Notes: generated by a model not told the origin, from the sequence alone. Positions 24,668-34,304 are shown, counted from the first letter of the stretch. The stretch is 48,551 nt of DNA from JBPBPI01 sp050954885 (GCA_050954885.1 JBPBPI010000125.1:1-48551), one strand, 5' to 3'. Made by a program: numbers and translations.

Positions 24668-25476
24668 TTAGTCAAAGATAACAACTTGCTCTATTTTACC
24701 AACAGTTCCAAGGTCTTTTGAGTGAGGTTCTGAATCAAGGTCTAAAGGATTGATGCTCCAAGCTGTTGCAATGCTTATAACATCTTCTTCATCAACAAAT
24801 CTTAAATCTTGTTCATCACCATTTTCGTCATTTTTTGTAAATAAATCATAATCGTCATCGTTTTTAACAAAATTAAAATTTAAGTTTTTTTCTTCAATTG
24901 TTTGCTCGCCTATATCAACCGCAACCTCAGCTTGTATTGTGCTATAGGCTCTCTGTATTGCACCTTCTTTTGCAGCAACCCAAGCGTAATAATCACTCAC
25001 ACGATATGAAGAAAAATAATAAAAATCAGGAATTTGTTTGCCCAAAGTATTTAAAAAATCAATAAATTTTTTATTGTACTCTTTTCTTAAATCAAACTCG
25101 CCTAAGGCAAATCCTACAACAAATGTCCATCCATTGACCGAGGGTGTGACAAATAAAGTATTTTCGGGATCATCATAAGCTGCTTCTAAGCCTTCTACCC
25201 ATTCTTCGTCATGTAATTCTTTCAGATCTAATGCTTTTATAATTAAATCTCTATCTTCACTTTTAATAGCGAGCCATGAGATCTTGTATCCAAAGGACTT
25301 AGATGCGACGGATATGTTTCTAAGAGCAGTATTTTGTGCAATATCTATTGATTTTGTGCAATATCTATTGATTTTGGCGATATACTATGACCTTGAGATA
25401 AAGATTTTTGTTTCCAATTTTTGTATAAAACTATACCTATCAACGATAGAACGACTATAATTATAATGCGAATCAT
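24668..25476 (-). pseudogene. Membrane-anchored protein of unknown function, frameshifted by a 20-bp tandem duplication
   Basis: The frame from ATG 25476 begins with one membrane segment (MIRIIIIVVLSLIGIVLY) and stops after 43 codons inside a duplicated 20-bp unit (25331-25370). Removing one copy opens a single frame to 24668. It gives a protein of about 262 residues with SKSFGYKISWLAIKSEDRDL, TLFVTPSVNGWTFVVGFALG, FYYFSSYRVSDYYAWVAAKE and an acidic C-terminus (DEEDVISIATAWSIN). The pattern resembles a widespread bacterial uncharacterised family, but I cannot name it. The start is only 9 bp after the prfA stop, the position often held by prmC. The 125-aa distal part could be translated alone from ATG 25045. 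Confidence 0.75.
25331..25370. repeat. Perfect 20-bp tandem duplication
   Basis: Two adjacent identical copies of ATTTTGTGCAATATCTATTG, followed by the start of a third (ATTTTG). The extra 20 bp is not a multiple of three and shifts the frame of the surrounding gene. It looks like a recent replication-slippage event. Confidence 0.95.
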
Positions 25477-25485
25477 TCCAACTCT

Positions 25486-26562
25486 CTAACCAATATCGGC
25501 CAGACGACTGGCTTGATCTTCGGTCAGTAACGCCTCGACCATTTCATCCAGTGCCGATCCATCCATAATTTGTTCAATTTTATAGAGCGTTAGGCCAATA
25601 CGGTGATCGGTCACGCGTCCTTGGGGAAAGTTGTAGGTACGGATGCGTTCCGAACGGTCACCACTGCCGACTTGGCTTTTGCGTGCTGCTGCGCGTTCCG
25701 CGTCTTTTTGTTGACGCTCAAGATCATAAAGACGGGCGCGCAAGATCCGAAGACCTTTAGCACGGTTTTTATGTTGTGATTTTTCATCCTGTTGAGACAC
25801 AACAAGACCTGTGGGAAGGTGAGTAATACGTACCGCACTGTCGGTTGTGTTCACCGACTGACCGCCGGGGCCACTTGAGCGAAAGACATCAATACGAAGA
25901 TCTTTTTCTTCGATCACAATATCCACTTCCTCAGCTTCCGGAAGGACAGCCACAGTTGCCGCACTGGTATGAATACGTCCTTGAGTTTCGGTTGAGGGGA
26001 CACGCTGTACACGATGAACGCCTGATTCAAACTTGAGTCGAGCGAACACACCGCGACCTGTAATTTGAGCACTGGCGTCTTTGATGCCGCCAATTTCGGT
26101 GTCGTTCATTTGCATAGTTTCAAATTTCCAACGCTGTTGCTCGGCATAGCGTTGATACATGCGAAATAAACTGGCACCAAAGAGAGCTGCTTCATCGCCG
26201 CCGGTGCCCGCGCGAATTTCTAAGATGACGTTTCTGTCGTCGTCTTCATCTTTGGGCAATAATAATAATTTAACGCTTTGTTCAAAATCCGGTAATTTTT
26301 TCTTCTGTTCGTGTAAATCTTCTTCAGCCAGATTTTTAAACTCACGATCCATCTCAGGGTCTTGAACAATTGCATCTAGTTCTTGAATTTGCTGTTGACA
26401 AGATTTAAGAGCTGTGATGGCGCCCGCCACATTTTCAAGACTGGCATACTCTTTGGAAAGGCGTGCGAATTCTTGAGCATTTTCATGAACTTCGCGCGAT
26501 AACAAGTGCCGCAGTTCATCATGACGTGCCAACACTTGACTTAATTTAACATCAAAACTCAT
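25486..26562 (-). CDS. prfA: Peptide chain release factor 1
   Basis: A 358-aa factor recognising UAA and UAG. The stop-codon recognition motif Pro-Ser-Thr lies in VQRVPSTETQGRIHTSA (RF1-type PxT, not the RF2 SPF). The catalytic GGQ lies in FRSSGPGGQSVNTTDSAVRI near residue 230. The N-terminal coiled-coil domain (1-100) and C-terminal RTYNFPQGRVTDHRIGLTLY are normal. Its ATG overlaps the hisS stop by one base (TAATG). The usual downstream partner prmC, which methylates the GGQ glutamine, is absent here. Confidence 0.98.
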   Translation of the reverse strand: MSFDVKLSQVLARHDELRHLLSREVHENAQEFARLSKEYASLENVAGAITALKSCQQQIQELDAIVQDPEMDREFKNLAEEDLHEQKKKLPDFEQSVKLLLLPKDEDDDRNVILEIRAGTGGDEAALFGASLFRMYQRYAEQQRWKFETMQMNDTEIGGIKDASAQITGRGVFARLKFESGVHRVQRVPSTETQGRIHTSAATVAVLPEAEEVDIVIEEKDLRIDVFRSSGPGGQSVNTTDSAVRITHLPTGLVVSQQDEKSQHKNRAKGLRILRARLYDLERQQKDAERAAARKSQVGSGDRSERIRTYNFPQGRVTDHRIGLTLYKIEQIMDGSALDEMVEALLTEDQASRLADIG

Positions 26563-27803
26563 TAAACATTTCCTTGGGCTTTTAAATAGTCAACCAATTG
26601 AAGACGAGATAGCGTTGTTTGAGAACCTTGATCCAAATTACGTACCACAACGGTGTTGTTCTTAAGTTCATCTTCGCCCACCACAATCGCCCAACGTGCC
26701 GCAATTTTATGGGCATATTTCATTTTTTTAGACAAATTACCTGAAAAATTAAGCTGGGTTTTAAAATGGTGGTGTCTCAATTCTTGTGCCAAAGACAGAC
26801 AAGAGGCTTCAGCTTCTTCGCCCAAAGCAATCAAGCACAAATCAGGGCGATTTTCAAGAATAAGAGGCGAGAGTGACATCAGTCTTTGAATGCCACCTGC
26901 CCAACCAACGCCCCCGATATCCGGCCCGCCCATGGCTTTAAACAAGCCATCATACCGGCCACCAGCCAACACGGTTCCTTGGGTGCCCAGGGCGTCGGAG
27001 ATGATTTCAAAGGCGGTGTGACCATAATAATCCAACCCACGCACCAATTTTCGATTAATATGATAAGCAATACCCAACACATCAAGGCCTTTTAAAACAG
27101 CCTCAAAATAGGTTGAAGAACCAGACGTTAAATGAGCATCATACAGTGGCGCGTCTTGAGCAATTTCTTGATCTTTGGGATCTTTAGAATCCAACAATCT
27201 TAGGGGATTCAGCAAAAGCCTTTTTTGGCTGTCGGCCGATAAAGAGCTTTGATAGCGAGTAAAGTAATCGATCAAGGCTTGACGGTAAGATACACGACTT
27301 TCTGTGTCTCCCAATGTGTTAATTTCAAGGGTAATACCTTTAGTCACTTGAAGACTTTTTAACACGTGAGAGGCCATGGAGATGACTTCGATATCAGCCT
27401 GAGGATGTTGAACGCCACAAAGTTCAGCGCCAATTTGGTCAAACTGACGATAGCGACCTTTTTGAGGACGTTCGTACCGAAACATGGGGCCTGCATAAAA
27501 AAATCTTAAAGGAAGGTTTTGTGTCAGGCCATTGAAAATGGCTGCACGTACCACAGGAGCCGTACCTTCAGGTCGAAGGGTCAGTTCATCGCCGCCACGA
27601 TCCGTCAAATTATAGGTTTCTTTAGACACCACATCAGACGTCTCACCCAGTCGGTGGAAGACTTGAGAAAATTCAAATATGGGCGTAATGATCTCTTCAT
27701 AGCCATATAATTCCGTGATATGTCGCGCCGTATCAACTGTCTTTAAATATTTTTGACAGGCCGGTCCATAAACATCATGCGTTCCTCGTACAGGTTGAAA
27801 CAA
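26562..27803 (-). CDS. hisS: Histidyl-tRNA synthetase
   Basis: A 413-aa class II synthetase that charges tRNA-His. Motif 1 lies around ITPIFEFSQVFHRLGETSDV; motif 2 is RFFYAGPMFRYERPQKGRYR, followed by QFDQIGAELCG. The HisA signature is LVRGLDYYGHTAFEI, and motif 3 includes LAGGRYDGLFKAMGG. The C-terminal anticodon-binding domain (about 320-413) is present (ARWAIVVGEDELKNNTVVVR). It is translationally coupled to prfA by a 1-nt overlap and begins 33 bp after rodZ. The alphaproteobacterial neighbour ispG, often between the two, is missing. Confidence 0.98.
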   Translation of the reverse strand: MFQPVRGTHDVYGPACQKYLKTVDTARHITELYGYEEIITPIFEFSQVFHRLGETSDVVSKETYNLTDRGGDELTLRPEGTAPVVRAAIFNGLTQNLPLRFFYAGPMFRYERPQKGRYRQFDQIGAELCGVQHPQADIEVISMASHVLKSLQVTKGITLEINTLGDTESRVSYRQALIDYFTRYQSSLSADSQKRLLLNPLRLLDSKDPKDQEIAQDAPLYDAHLTSGSSTYFEAVLKGLDVLGIAYHINRKLVRGLDYYGHTAFEIISDALGTQGTVLAGGRYDGLFKAMGGPDIGGVGWAGGIQRLMSLSPLILENRPDLCLIALGEEAEASCLSLAQELRHHHFKTQLNFSGNLSKKMKYAHKIAARWAIVVGEDELKNNTVVVRNLDQGSQTTLSRLQLVDYLKAQGNV

Positions 27804-27836
27804 CCACTTTCTCCTCAGCTAAAATATCGCAACAAA

Positions 27837-28811
27837 TCATTGTTGGTTAAGATAGGCAGAAAGTGACGCAGAGTCCAGAGAAAGATTTGAAATAACCTGA
27901 CCTTTTTTGCCCAAAACATTTGATGGCACATTGGGACCTGATATGTCAATCCCACCGGCATTTCCGGCATGTAATATGTAATCATTACCCACGGGTACTT
28001 GATATTGCTCGCCAGCTTGAAAAGTTTTTTCAATTAACACTTGTTGCGACTGATCTTTAATTTTTACCCAACATTCTTGGATAAAGGTAAGTTTTATAGG
28101 CGCTTGACTTTGTTTTACCGGTAAAGTTGTAGATGTTGTTGATGCAGAATTATTGATTGATTCTTGAAGATTGACAAGCTTTGTAAGATCTTGTTTCTCC
28201 GCAGCAGACTGATAACTGACATTTTGCGTTTGACCATCATTTAGTATCGTAAGCTGCGATGTCTGATCTGGCTCAGGGCTGCTTTCTCTGATGATGTCTT
28301 CTTCGGTCATTTCTTGAGGGGTCTGTGTTAAAGTTTGTTCAGAAGGTATATTTGTGTCGCGATTTTTATCCAACAAAACATCATGCATTACTGAAGATTT
28401 TTGTTGCCATATTAAAATTCCAGCGGCCAAAGTAACAGCAAGCAGACCTAAAGAGATTTTTAGAATTTTATGACTTGGCGATGAATCTAGGGTCAATGTT
28501 GTGGGAAAATTTAAAACAGGATCTGATGTTTCTTCACCTAATACTTCTTCTTTAAATCTTTGACAACACGTCTGAGGATCAAGGTTTAAAAAAATGGCAT
28601 AAGATCTGACAAAGCCCAAGATGTAAACGCGGGGGGGAAAGCTTGCCACATTATTCGATTCAATGGCTTCGATATAAGATTGGGCAACACGAAGATGCCC
28701 GGCGACATATTCAATTGAATATCCTTGTTCGAGACGGGTTTGTATAAATAAGTCAGTAATTGCTAAAGTGGGATTCTGAACCGGCAGATCAGCGTTTGAT
28801 TGTTCATTCAC
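27837..28811 (-). CDS. rodZ: RodZ-like cytoskeletal/cell-shape protein
   Basis: A 324-aa bitopic protein. The N-terminal helix-turn-helix (about 22-85) has the RodZ pattern RLEQGYSIEYVAGHLRVAQ and YIEAIESNNVASFPPRVYIL. A membrane segment, KISLGLLAVTLAAGILIW, lies near 117-134. A disordered Gln/Thr/Ser-rich linker follows, then the DUF4115 domain (LTFIQECWVKIKDQSQQVLI, FQAGEQYQVPVG). RodZ links MreB filaments to the elongation machinery. It precedes hisS and prfA in one orientation, the standard alphaproteobacterial order. Confidence 0.92.
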   Translation of the reverse strand: MNEQSNADLPVQNPTLAITDLFIQTRLEQGYSIEYVAGHLRVAQSYIEAIESNNVASFPPRVYILGFVRSYAIFLNLDPQTCCQRFKEEVLGEETSDPVLNFPTTLTLDSSPSHKILKISLGLLAVTLAAGILIWQQKSSVMHDVLLDKNRDTNIPSEQTLTQTPQEMTEEDIIRESSPEPDQTSQLTILNDGQTQNVSYQSAAEKQDLTKLVNLQESINNSASTTSTTLPVKQSQAPIKLTFIQECWVKIKDQSQQVLIEKTFQAGEQYQVPVGNDYILHAGNAGGIDISGPNVPSNVLGKKGQVISNLSLDSASLSAYLNQQ

Positions 28812-29360
28812 TTGTATTGCCTTTATTTATGAGCATCATTATCTTCCCCTTTCTTCTGTTTTGACAAGTTTATTTTAATATATAAGTCATAGTATTTATC
28901 ATTAAAAATTTCATGAATTACAATCAAAATTTAGGAATGCTTTTTATTCTTCTTAGTATATCGTCTTTGATCATTAAATAGTTTAATATGAAATAATTTT
29001 TAATTATTAACAAGATGCATGCAAGTTTGCAAATAATTATAAGAGGTTTTAGATAATTATTGTAATATTGACTCATTGTCTTTTTCCAAAATAAAAGTAT
29101 TTAAAAAATTAACGTACTATCAACATTGATAAAAATTTGAAAATTGTTTGTTTTTAATCAACAATTTTTTAAAAACTCTTTTGAAATTTAAGTCATTATA
29201 TATTTTTATGATTAAAATTTTGAGATTATGATGACGATCTTTCTTGCTGTTATTTAAGACACGTGATAAAAATTTTTAAAACTTAATAAGAAATGCACTT
29301 TTGTAAAACAAGTTTTTTTAAAATTTAGAATGTTCTTCTTAAAGAAATGAGGAGAAAAGG
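28812..29360. other. 549-bp AT-rich intergenic region between divergent rodZ and atpH
   Basis: No gene, tRNA or mobile element is visible. It should hold promoters for rodZ (minus) and the atp operon (plus), but AT richness gives many weak -10-like boxes. A TTGACA at 28862 lacks a well-spaced -10. A possible hairpin, AAAATTGTT with AACAATTTT, lies near 29138-29170 and is followed by T and A runs. I assign no function. Confidence 0.6.
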
Positions 29361-29894
29361 TTGTCATTTATTTCAAAACGCTATGCTCAAGCTCTCTTTG
29401 AGTTGTCTTTAGAATCTCAATGCTTGGATCAAGTGTCGCAAGATCTTACTATAATTGAAAATGTTATAAAAACTGTTCCTGAATTTAAAAAATTTATGGA
29501 TTATACTTTTGTAACAAAAGATCAACTTCAACAATTTTTTCAAACATTTGTAACAACACAGACGTTTTCTAAAATTACGATAAATTTTTTGAACCTGGTT
29601 GGATTGAAAAAAAGACAAAATTATTTAAGATCAATGATTGCTGATTTTGAAGAAATTGTTCACAACTTTCAATCCAAAGCCAAAGTTCAGTTGACAACCG
29701 CTTATCCTTTGTCTTCTGAACAACACGATTTATTAATTGAAACATTGGAAAAACATTTTAACAAACGTATGATGGTTGAAGAAATTGTGGATCCAACTCT
29801 TATAAGTGGTGTAGTGATTGATTGTGAAGGTTTTCAAATTGATACGTCGATTAAAACACAGCTCGCCCAATGGCAAAATGAAATAAGGTTATAA
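29361..29894 (+). CDS. atpH: ATP synthase F1 delta subunit
   Basis: A 177-aa subunit of the peripheral stalk connecting F1 to Fo. N-terminal helices KRYAQALFELSLES and LTIIENVIKTVPEFKKFMDY, and the C-terminal TTAYPLSSEQHDLLIETLEK with DPTLISGVVIDCEGFQIDTS, match OSCP/delta. The start codon is TTG at 29361, preceded by GAGGAG at the right distance. An ATG seven bases earlier is in another frame. It heads the five-gene F1 operon. Confidence 0.95.
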   Translation: MSFISKRYAQALFELSLESQCLDQVSQDLTIIENVIKTVPEFKKFMDYTFVTKDQLQQFFQTFVTTQTFSKITINFLNLVGLKKRQNYLRSMIADFEEIVHNFQSKAKVQLTTAYPLSSEQHDLLIETLEKHFNKRMMVEEIVDPTLISGVVIDCEGFQIDTSIKTQLAQWQNEIRL

Positions 29895-29896
29895 AT

Positions 29897-31426
29897 ATGG
29901 AACTGCGCGCGGCTGAAATTACATCTATTTTAAAAAAACAAATCGACAGCTTTAACATTGACACAGAATTTGCTGAAGTTGGACAAGTCCTTGAAGTTGG
30001 CGATGGTATTGCCCGAATTTATGGCTTGTCCCAAGTCCAAGCCGGTGAAATGGTGGAATTTTCAGACGGCGTTCAAGGCATGGCGTTGAATCTTGAGACG
30101 GACAATGTCGGCGTTGTGATCTTTGGCGGAGATCAAAATATTCGCGAAGGAGACACAGTCAAACGTTCTGGTCACATTGTTGATGTCCCTGTTGGCAAAG
30201 AGTTGCTGGGGCGGGTTGTCAATGCGTTGGGCCAGGCCATTGACGGCAAAGGCGACATTGTAACCGCTCAAAGATCTTCTATTGAAGTTAAAGCGCCCGG
30301 TATCATTGCCCGACAATCGGTTTGTGAGCCGCTGCAAACAGGTCTTAAAGCCGTGGATGCTTTGGTGCCCATTGGACGGGGCCAGCGGGAACTCATTATT
30401 GGCGATCGTCAAACCGGCAAAACAGCTTTGGCTTTGGACGCGATCATCAATCAGAAAAAAAGTCATGACGCTGATCGTTCAACTGACAAAGTTTATTGTA
30501 TCTATGTGGCCATTGGGCAAAAACAATCGACCGTGGCTCAAATTGTGAAAACGCTCGAAATGCATGGTGCCATGGCCTATACCACGGTTGTGGTGGCGTC
30601 AGCTTCAGATCCAGCCCCCCTTCAATTTATCGCGCCCTATAGCGGATGTTCTATGGGAGAGTATTATCGTGACAACGGTATGCACGCCCTGATTGTTTAT
30701 GACGACTTATCAAAGCAAGCCATTGCTTATCGTCAAATGTCCTTGTTGTTGCGTCGTCCACCCGGGCGAGAAGCTTATCCTGGAGATGTTTTTTACTTGC
30801 ATTCACGCTTGCTGGAACGGGCCGCCAAGATGAGCGAGGCCCAGGGCAGTGGGTCCTTAACGGCTCTTCCGATTATTGAAACTCAAGCGGGAGACGTCTC
30901 GGCTTATATTCCTACCAATGTGATCTCCATCACTGACGGCCAAATTTTTTTGGAAACGGACTTGTTTTATAAAGGCATCCGGCCCGCTATCAATGTGGGT
31001 CTTTCGGTCAGCCGCGTAGGATCGGCCGCGCAAATTAAAGCTATGAAGCAAGTCTCGGGTAAAATCAAATTAGACTTGGCCCAATACCGTGAGATGGCAG
31101 CATTTTCACAGTTCTCATCGGATTTGGATGTATCGACCCAAAAGTTATTGGCGCGCGGTGAACGTTTGACCGAACTCCTTAAGCAATCTCAATACGCACC
31201 GATGTCCCGAGAAGAGCAAGTGATCTCCATTTTTTGTGGAGTGAACGGCTATTTGGATAAAATTGAGGTCAAAAATATCAATCGATTTGAGCGAGAGTTG
31301 TTGGCTGAACTGAAGTTAAAAAATCCAGATATTTTATCCTCTATCCGAGACACAGGGCAACTTTCAACCCAATATCAAGGGGAACTGGTAAAATTTTTGG
31401 ATCATTTTATCGGCATTTTTGCTTGA
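29897..31426 (+). CDS. atpA: ATP synthase F1 alpha subunit
   Basis: A 509-aa non-catalytic nucleotide-binding subunit. The P-loop is GDRQTGKTALALDAI near residue 170. The signature ALIVYDDLSKQAIAYRQMSL lies near 265, followed by LLRRPPGREAYPGDVFYLHS. The arginine finger region is ISITDGQIFLETDLFYKGIR to PAINVGLSVSRVGSAAQ. It starts 2 bp after atpH, so it is translationally coupled. Full length for the family. GC content is visibly higher than in the accessory genes around. Confidence 0.99.
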   Translation: MELRAAEITSILKKQIDSFNIDTEFAEVGQVLEVGDGIARIYGLSQVQAGEMVEFSDGVQGMALNLETDNVGVVIFGGDQNIREGDTVKRSGHIVDVPVGKELLGRVVNALGQAIDGKGDIVTAQRSSIEVKAPGIIARQSVCEPLQTGLKAVDALVPIGRGQRELIIGDRQTGKTALALDAIINQKKSHDADRSTDKVYCIYVAIGQKQSTVAQIVKTLEMHGAMAYTTVVVASASDPAPLQFIAPYSGCSMGEYYRDNGMHALIVYDDLSKQAIAYRQMSLLLRRPPGREAYPGDVFYLHSRLLERAAKMSEAQGSGSLTALPIIETQAGDVSAYIPTNVISITDGQIFLETDLFYKGIRPAINVGLSVSRVGSAAQIKAMKQVSGKIKLDLAQYREMAAFSQFSSDLDVSTQKLLARGERLTELLKQSQYAPMSREEQVISIFCGVNGYLDKIEVKNINRFERELLAELKLKNPDILSSIRDTGQLSTQYQGELVKFLDHFIGIFA

Positions 31427-31444
31427 ACTTAAGGTTGCTTAAAA

Positions 31445-32341
31445 ATGCCCAGTCTCAAAGAGCTCAGGATTCGTAAAAAATCTGTTCAAGCCACCAAAAA
31501 AATTACCTCCGCCATGAAATTGATTGCGGGGGCTAAGCTACGACGGGCCCAAGAAAAAGCCCAAGCTGCCCGTCCTTATGCGGCTTTGATGTCTCAAATG
31601 TTGGTTAAACTTGTGGGCGGTAAAGCACCTCAAACAGGTGTGTCAAATCTATTGACGGGGTCGGGTCAAAACAAGGTTTCTTTAATCATTGTGGCCACCT
31701 CAAATCGCGGTTTGTGTGGCGGGTTTAATTCTTCCATTGTCAGGCACGTGCGTCGTTTGATCTTGATGCGCAAAAGTCAGGGACAAGACGTCAAATTAAT
31801 CTGTATTGGACGAAAAGGCTACGAGCAACTGAAGAGAGAATACCGCAACATTATTATTGAAATTTTTGAAGCGTTTGATAAGCCAAGTTTTTACGAGGCC
31901 CGGCGCATTGCCGATTTGGTGTTAGACCTTTTCAATCAGCAAGGCTTTGATAGCTGTTCAATTGTTTATAATAAATTTATCTCGGCTTTGTCGCAAAAGG
32001 TCACCGAACATCGTCTTATTCCCTATACAGCTTTAGAAACTTTAACCCCCCAAGATCAAGCGGTTGCTTTTGAATCTTCGACGACCAAGCCTTATGATTT
32101 TGAGCCTTCGGAACAACAAGTGCTGGACGAACTTTTGCCTAAAAATCTAGCAGTACAAATTTTTGGGGCACTGCTCGAAAATATGGCCAGTGAACAAGGC
32201 GCCCGCATGGCGGCTATGGAAAGTGCTACCAGAAATGCGGAAGATATGATTCGTGCGCTTGATTTAAAATACAATCGGACGCGACAAGCCTTTATCACAA
32301 AAGAATTGATTGAAATTATTTCAGGCGCAGAAGCGCTTTAA
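31445..32341 (+). CDS. atpG: ATP synthase F1 gamma subunit
   Basis: A 298-aa central-stalk subunit that rotates inside the alpha3-beta3 ring. N-terminal helix LRIRKKSVQATKKITSAMKL plus IAGAKLRRAQ, the middle SNRGLCGGFNSSIVRHVRR, and the C-terminal helix with ARMAAMESATRNAEDMIRAL and NRTRQAFITKELIEIISGAE are all typical. It lies 18 bp after atpA. Confidence 0.98.
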   Translation: MPSLKELRIRKKSVQATKKITSAMKLIAGAKLRRAQEKAQAARPYAALMSQMLVKLVGGKAPQTGVSNLLTGSGQNKVSLIIVATSNRGLCGGFNSSIVRHVRRLILMRKSQGQDVKLICIGRKGYEQLKREYRNIIIEIFEAFDKPSFYEARRIADLVLDLFNQQGFDSCSIVYNKFISALSQKVTEHRLIPYTALETLTPQDQAVAFESSTTKPYDFEPSEQQVLDELLPKNLAVQIFGALLENMASEQGARMAAMESATRNAEDMIRALDLKYNRTRQAFITKELIEIISGAEAL

Positions 32342-32368
32342 GACCATAAACCAAATAAGGAGTTTTTA

Positions 32369-33793
32369 ATGACCAATCCTGGGATAGGTAAAATTTCTCA
32401 AATCATAGGCGCGGTCGTCGATGTGACCTTTGATGCAGAATTACCAGCAATTTTGAACGCGTTGACCCTTGAACATCAAGGACGTAGATTGGTATTGGAA
32501 GTTGCCAAACATATGGGCAACAAAGTTGTCCGTACGATTGCCTTGGACACAACTGAGGGTCTGATGCGGGGTATCGAGGTACACGATACTGGCGGTCCGA
32601 TTTCTGTCCCTGTGGGTCCCGAAACCTTGGGACGTTTGATGAATGTGATTGGAGAGCCTTTGGATGATCGAGGACCCATCAAAACGGCGCAAAGATTTCC
32701 CATCCACCGACCAGCGCCTTCTTTTACCGATCAATCGACCGATACTGAAATTTTTATCACAGGCATTAAAGTGGTCGATCTTTTGGCACCTTATTCAAAG
32801 GGCGGTAAAATTGGCCTCTTTGGCGGTGCCGGTGTGGGTAAGACGGTATTGATCATGGAACTGATTAACAATATTGCCAAAGCCCATGGTGGGTACTCGG
32901 TCTTTGCCGGTGTCGGCGAGCGCACCCGTGAAGGCAACGACTTATATCATGAGATGATCGAATCAGGTGTGATTGACCTTGAAGGCGGCAATTCAAAAGC
33001 AGCCCTGGTATATGGTCAAATGAACGAACCGCCAGGGGCGCGTGCCCGTGTGGGACTGACTGGGCTTACGCTCGCGGAATACTTTCGTGATCAAGAAAAC
33101 CAAGATGTTTTATTGTTTATCGACAATATTTTTCGCTTTACCCAAGCGGGTGCTGAAGTCTCCGCCTTGCTGGGTCGCATTCCATCAGCGGTTGGTTACC
33201 AGCCCACCTTGGCCACCGATATGGGCGCGTTGCAAGAGAGAATCACCAGCACCACCCGGGGATCGATCACCTCGGTCCAAGCGGTTTACGTGCCGGCAGA
33301 TGACCTAACCGATCCGGCACCTGCAACCTCTTTTGCCCACCTTGATGCCACCACGGTGTTAAGTCGTCAAATTGCCGAGTTGGGTATTTATCCAGCGGTT
33401 GACCCTTTGGACTCCACCTCACGGATTATGTCGCCCAATATTGTAGGCGAGGAACATTACCGGGTGGCCCGCGATGTTCAAAAGGTGCTGCAAACCTATA
33501 AATCCCTACAAGATATTATCGCCATTTTGGGCATGGACGAATTGTCGGAAGAAGATAAAATTACGGTGGCACGGGCACGAAAAATTCAACGCTTTTTATC
33601 TCAGCCCTTCCATGTCGCTGAAGTCTTTACCGGCACACCGGGCGTCTTTGTGCCCTTGGCCGATACCATTGCAAGTTTCAAAGGTATTGTTGAGGGACAA
33701 TACGATCATATCCCTGAATCCGCTTTTTATATGACAGGCACCATTCACGAAGTGATTGAAAAGGCCAAAAAGATTGGAGATCAAGCGGCATGA
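32369..33793 (+). CDS. atpD: ATP synthase F1 beta subunit
   Basis: A 474-aa catalytic subunit. The P-loop is GLFGGAGVGKTVLIMELINN near residue 150. GVGERTREGNDLYHEM holds the catalytic Glu region, and DVLLFIDNIFRFTQAGAEVS is the Walker B block. ALLGRIPSAVGYQPTLATDM and the DELSEE sequence MDELSEEDKITVARARK (about residue 390) are intact. An AAGGAG site precedes the ATG. The stop overlaps the atpC start (ATGA). Confidence 0.99.
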   Translation: MTNPGIGKISQIIGAVVDVTFDAELPAILNALTLEHQGRRLVLEVAKHMGNKVVRTIALDTTEGLMRGIEVHDTGGPISVPVGPETLGRLMNVIGEPLDDRGPIKTAQRFPIHRPAPSFTDQSTDTEIFITGIKVVDLLAPYSKGGKIGLFGGAGVGKTVLIMELINNIAKAHGGYSVFAGVGERTREGNDLYHEMIESGVIDLEGGNSKAALVYGQMNEPPGARARVGLTGLTLAEYFRDQENQDVLLFIDNIFRFTQAGAEVSALLGRIPSAVGYQPTLATDMGALQERITSTTRGSITSVQAVYVPADDLTDPAPATSFAHLDATTVLSRQIAELGIYPAVDPLDSTSRIMSPNIVGEEHYRVARDVQKVLQTYKSLQDIIAILGMDELSEEDKITVARARKIQRFLSQPFHVAEVFTGTPGVFVPLADTIASFKGIVEGQYDHIPESAFYMTGTIHEVIEKAKKIGDQAA

Positions 33794-34215
33794 GCGAGAC
33801 ATTTCTGCTGCAACTGGTTTCGCCGGAACACATCGTCTTGTCTGATCATGTCACCATGGTAGTGGTCCCGGGCGCCCAAGGAGATATGGGTATTCTGGCC
33901 CACCACATGTCGTTGATATCGACCTTGCGGGCAGGCTTGATCAAAATTTATCAAGAAGATACTCTAGTGCAGCAATTTTATGTCAGTAGCGGTTTTGTTC
34001 ATGTTGGTGAAAAAGACTGTTCTGTCATTGCCGAAGAATGTGTAGCCCTTGAAAATTTAGATCTAGAGACGTTGATCCTAAGGATTGATGAGAAAAACAA
34101 GGCACTCGACGTCGCCCGCGGTGAAGAAGAGCGGGCCGCTCTCAAAAGAGATCTACAATTTGCCAATTTACAACTCCATCTTTTAAATCAATCGCGTCCG
34201 ACTAAAGCAATGTGA
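33790..34215 (+). CDS. atpC: ATP synthase F1 epsilon subunit
   Basis: A 141-aa subunit of the central stalk. The N-terminal beta-sandwich is clear (LQLVSPEHIVLSDHVTMVVV, PGAQGDMGILAHHMSLISTL, QFYVSSGFVHVGEKDCSVIA), followed by a C-terminal helical hairpin rich in Glu/Arg. It overlaps atpD by 4 nt and closes the operon. The Fo genes atpB/E/F are elsewhere, as usual for alphaproteobacteria. Confidence 0.97.
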   Translation: MSETFLLQLVSPEHIVLSDHVTMVVVPGAQGDMGILAHHMSLISTLRAGLIKIYQEDTLVQQFYVSSGFVHVGEKDCSVIAEECVALENLDLETLILRIDEKNKALDVARGEEERAALKRDLQFANLQLHLLNQSRPTKAM

Positions 34216-34275
34216 GTGTTAAAACTTAATGATGACGGCAAATATATTAAAAAATATAAAACAAACTAAATTTTT

Positions 34276-34304
34276 TTGACAAAAGGCACACATTGTCATA
34301 TAAT
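34276..34304 (+). promoter_or_regulatory. Perfect consensus sigma-70 promoter, toxin-antitoxin operon
   Basis: TTGACA (34276-34281), a 17-bp spacer and TATAAT (34299-34304). Transcription should start about 7 nt after the -10, at or next to the ATG of the toxin gene at 34311. The mRNA would then be leaderless or nearly so, since no ribosome-binding site fits between. This also rules out the upstream in-frame TTG at 34293, which lies inside the promoter. Confidence 0.85.

Noticed and set aside
28812..29360. A hidden small RNA or origin in the long AT-rich gap
   Set aside because: No conserved structure, DnaA-box cluster or strong promoter-terminator pair can be recognised by eye.
30062..30466. 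134-aa minus-strand frame and an 88-aa plus-strand frame at 30282-30548
   Set aside because: Both are shadows of atpA, which is unambiguous.
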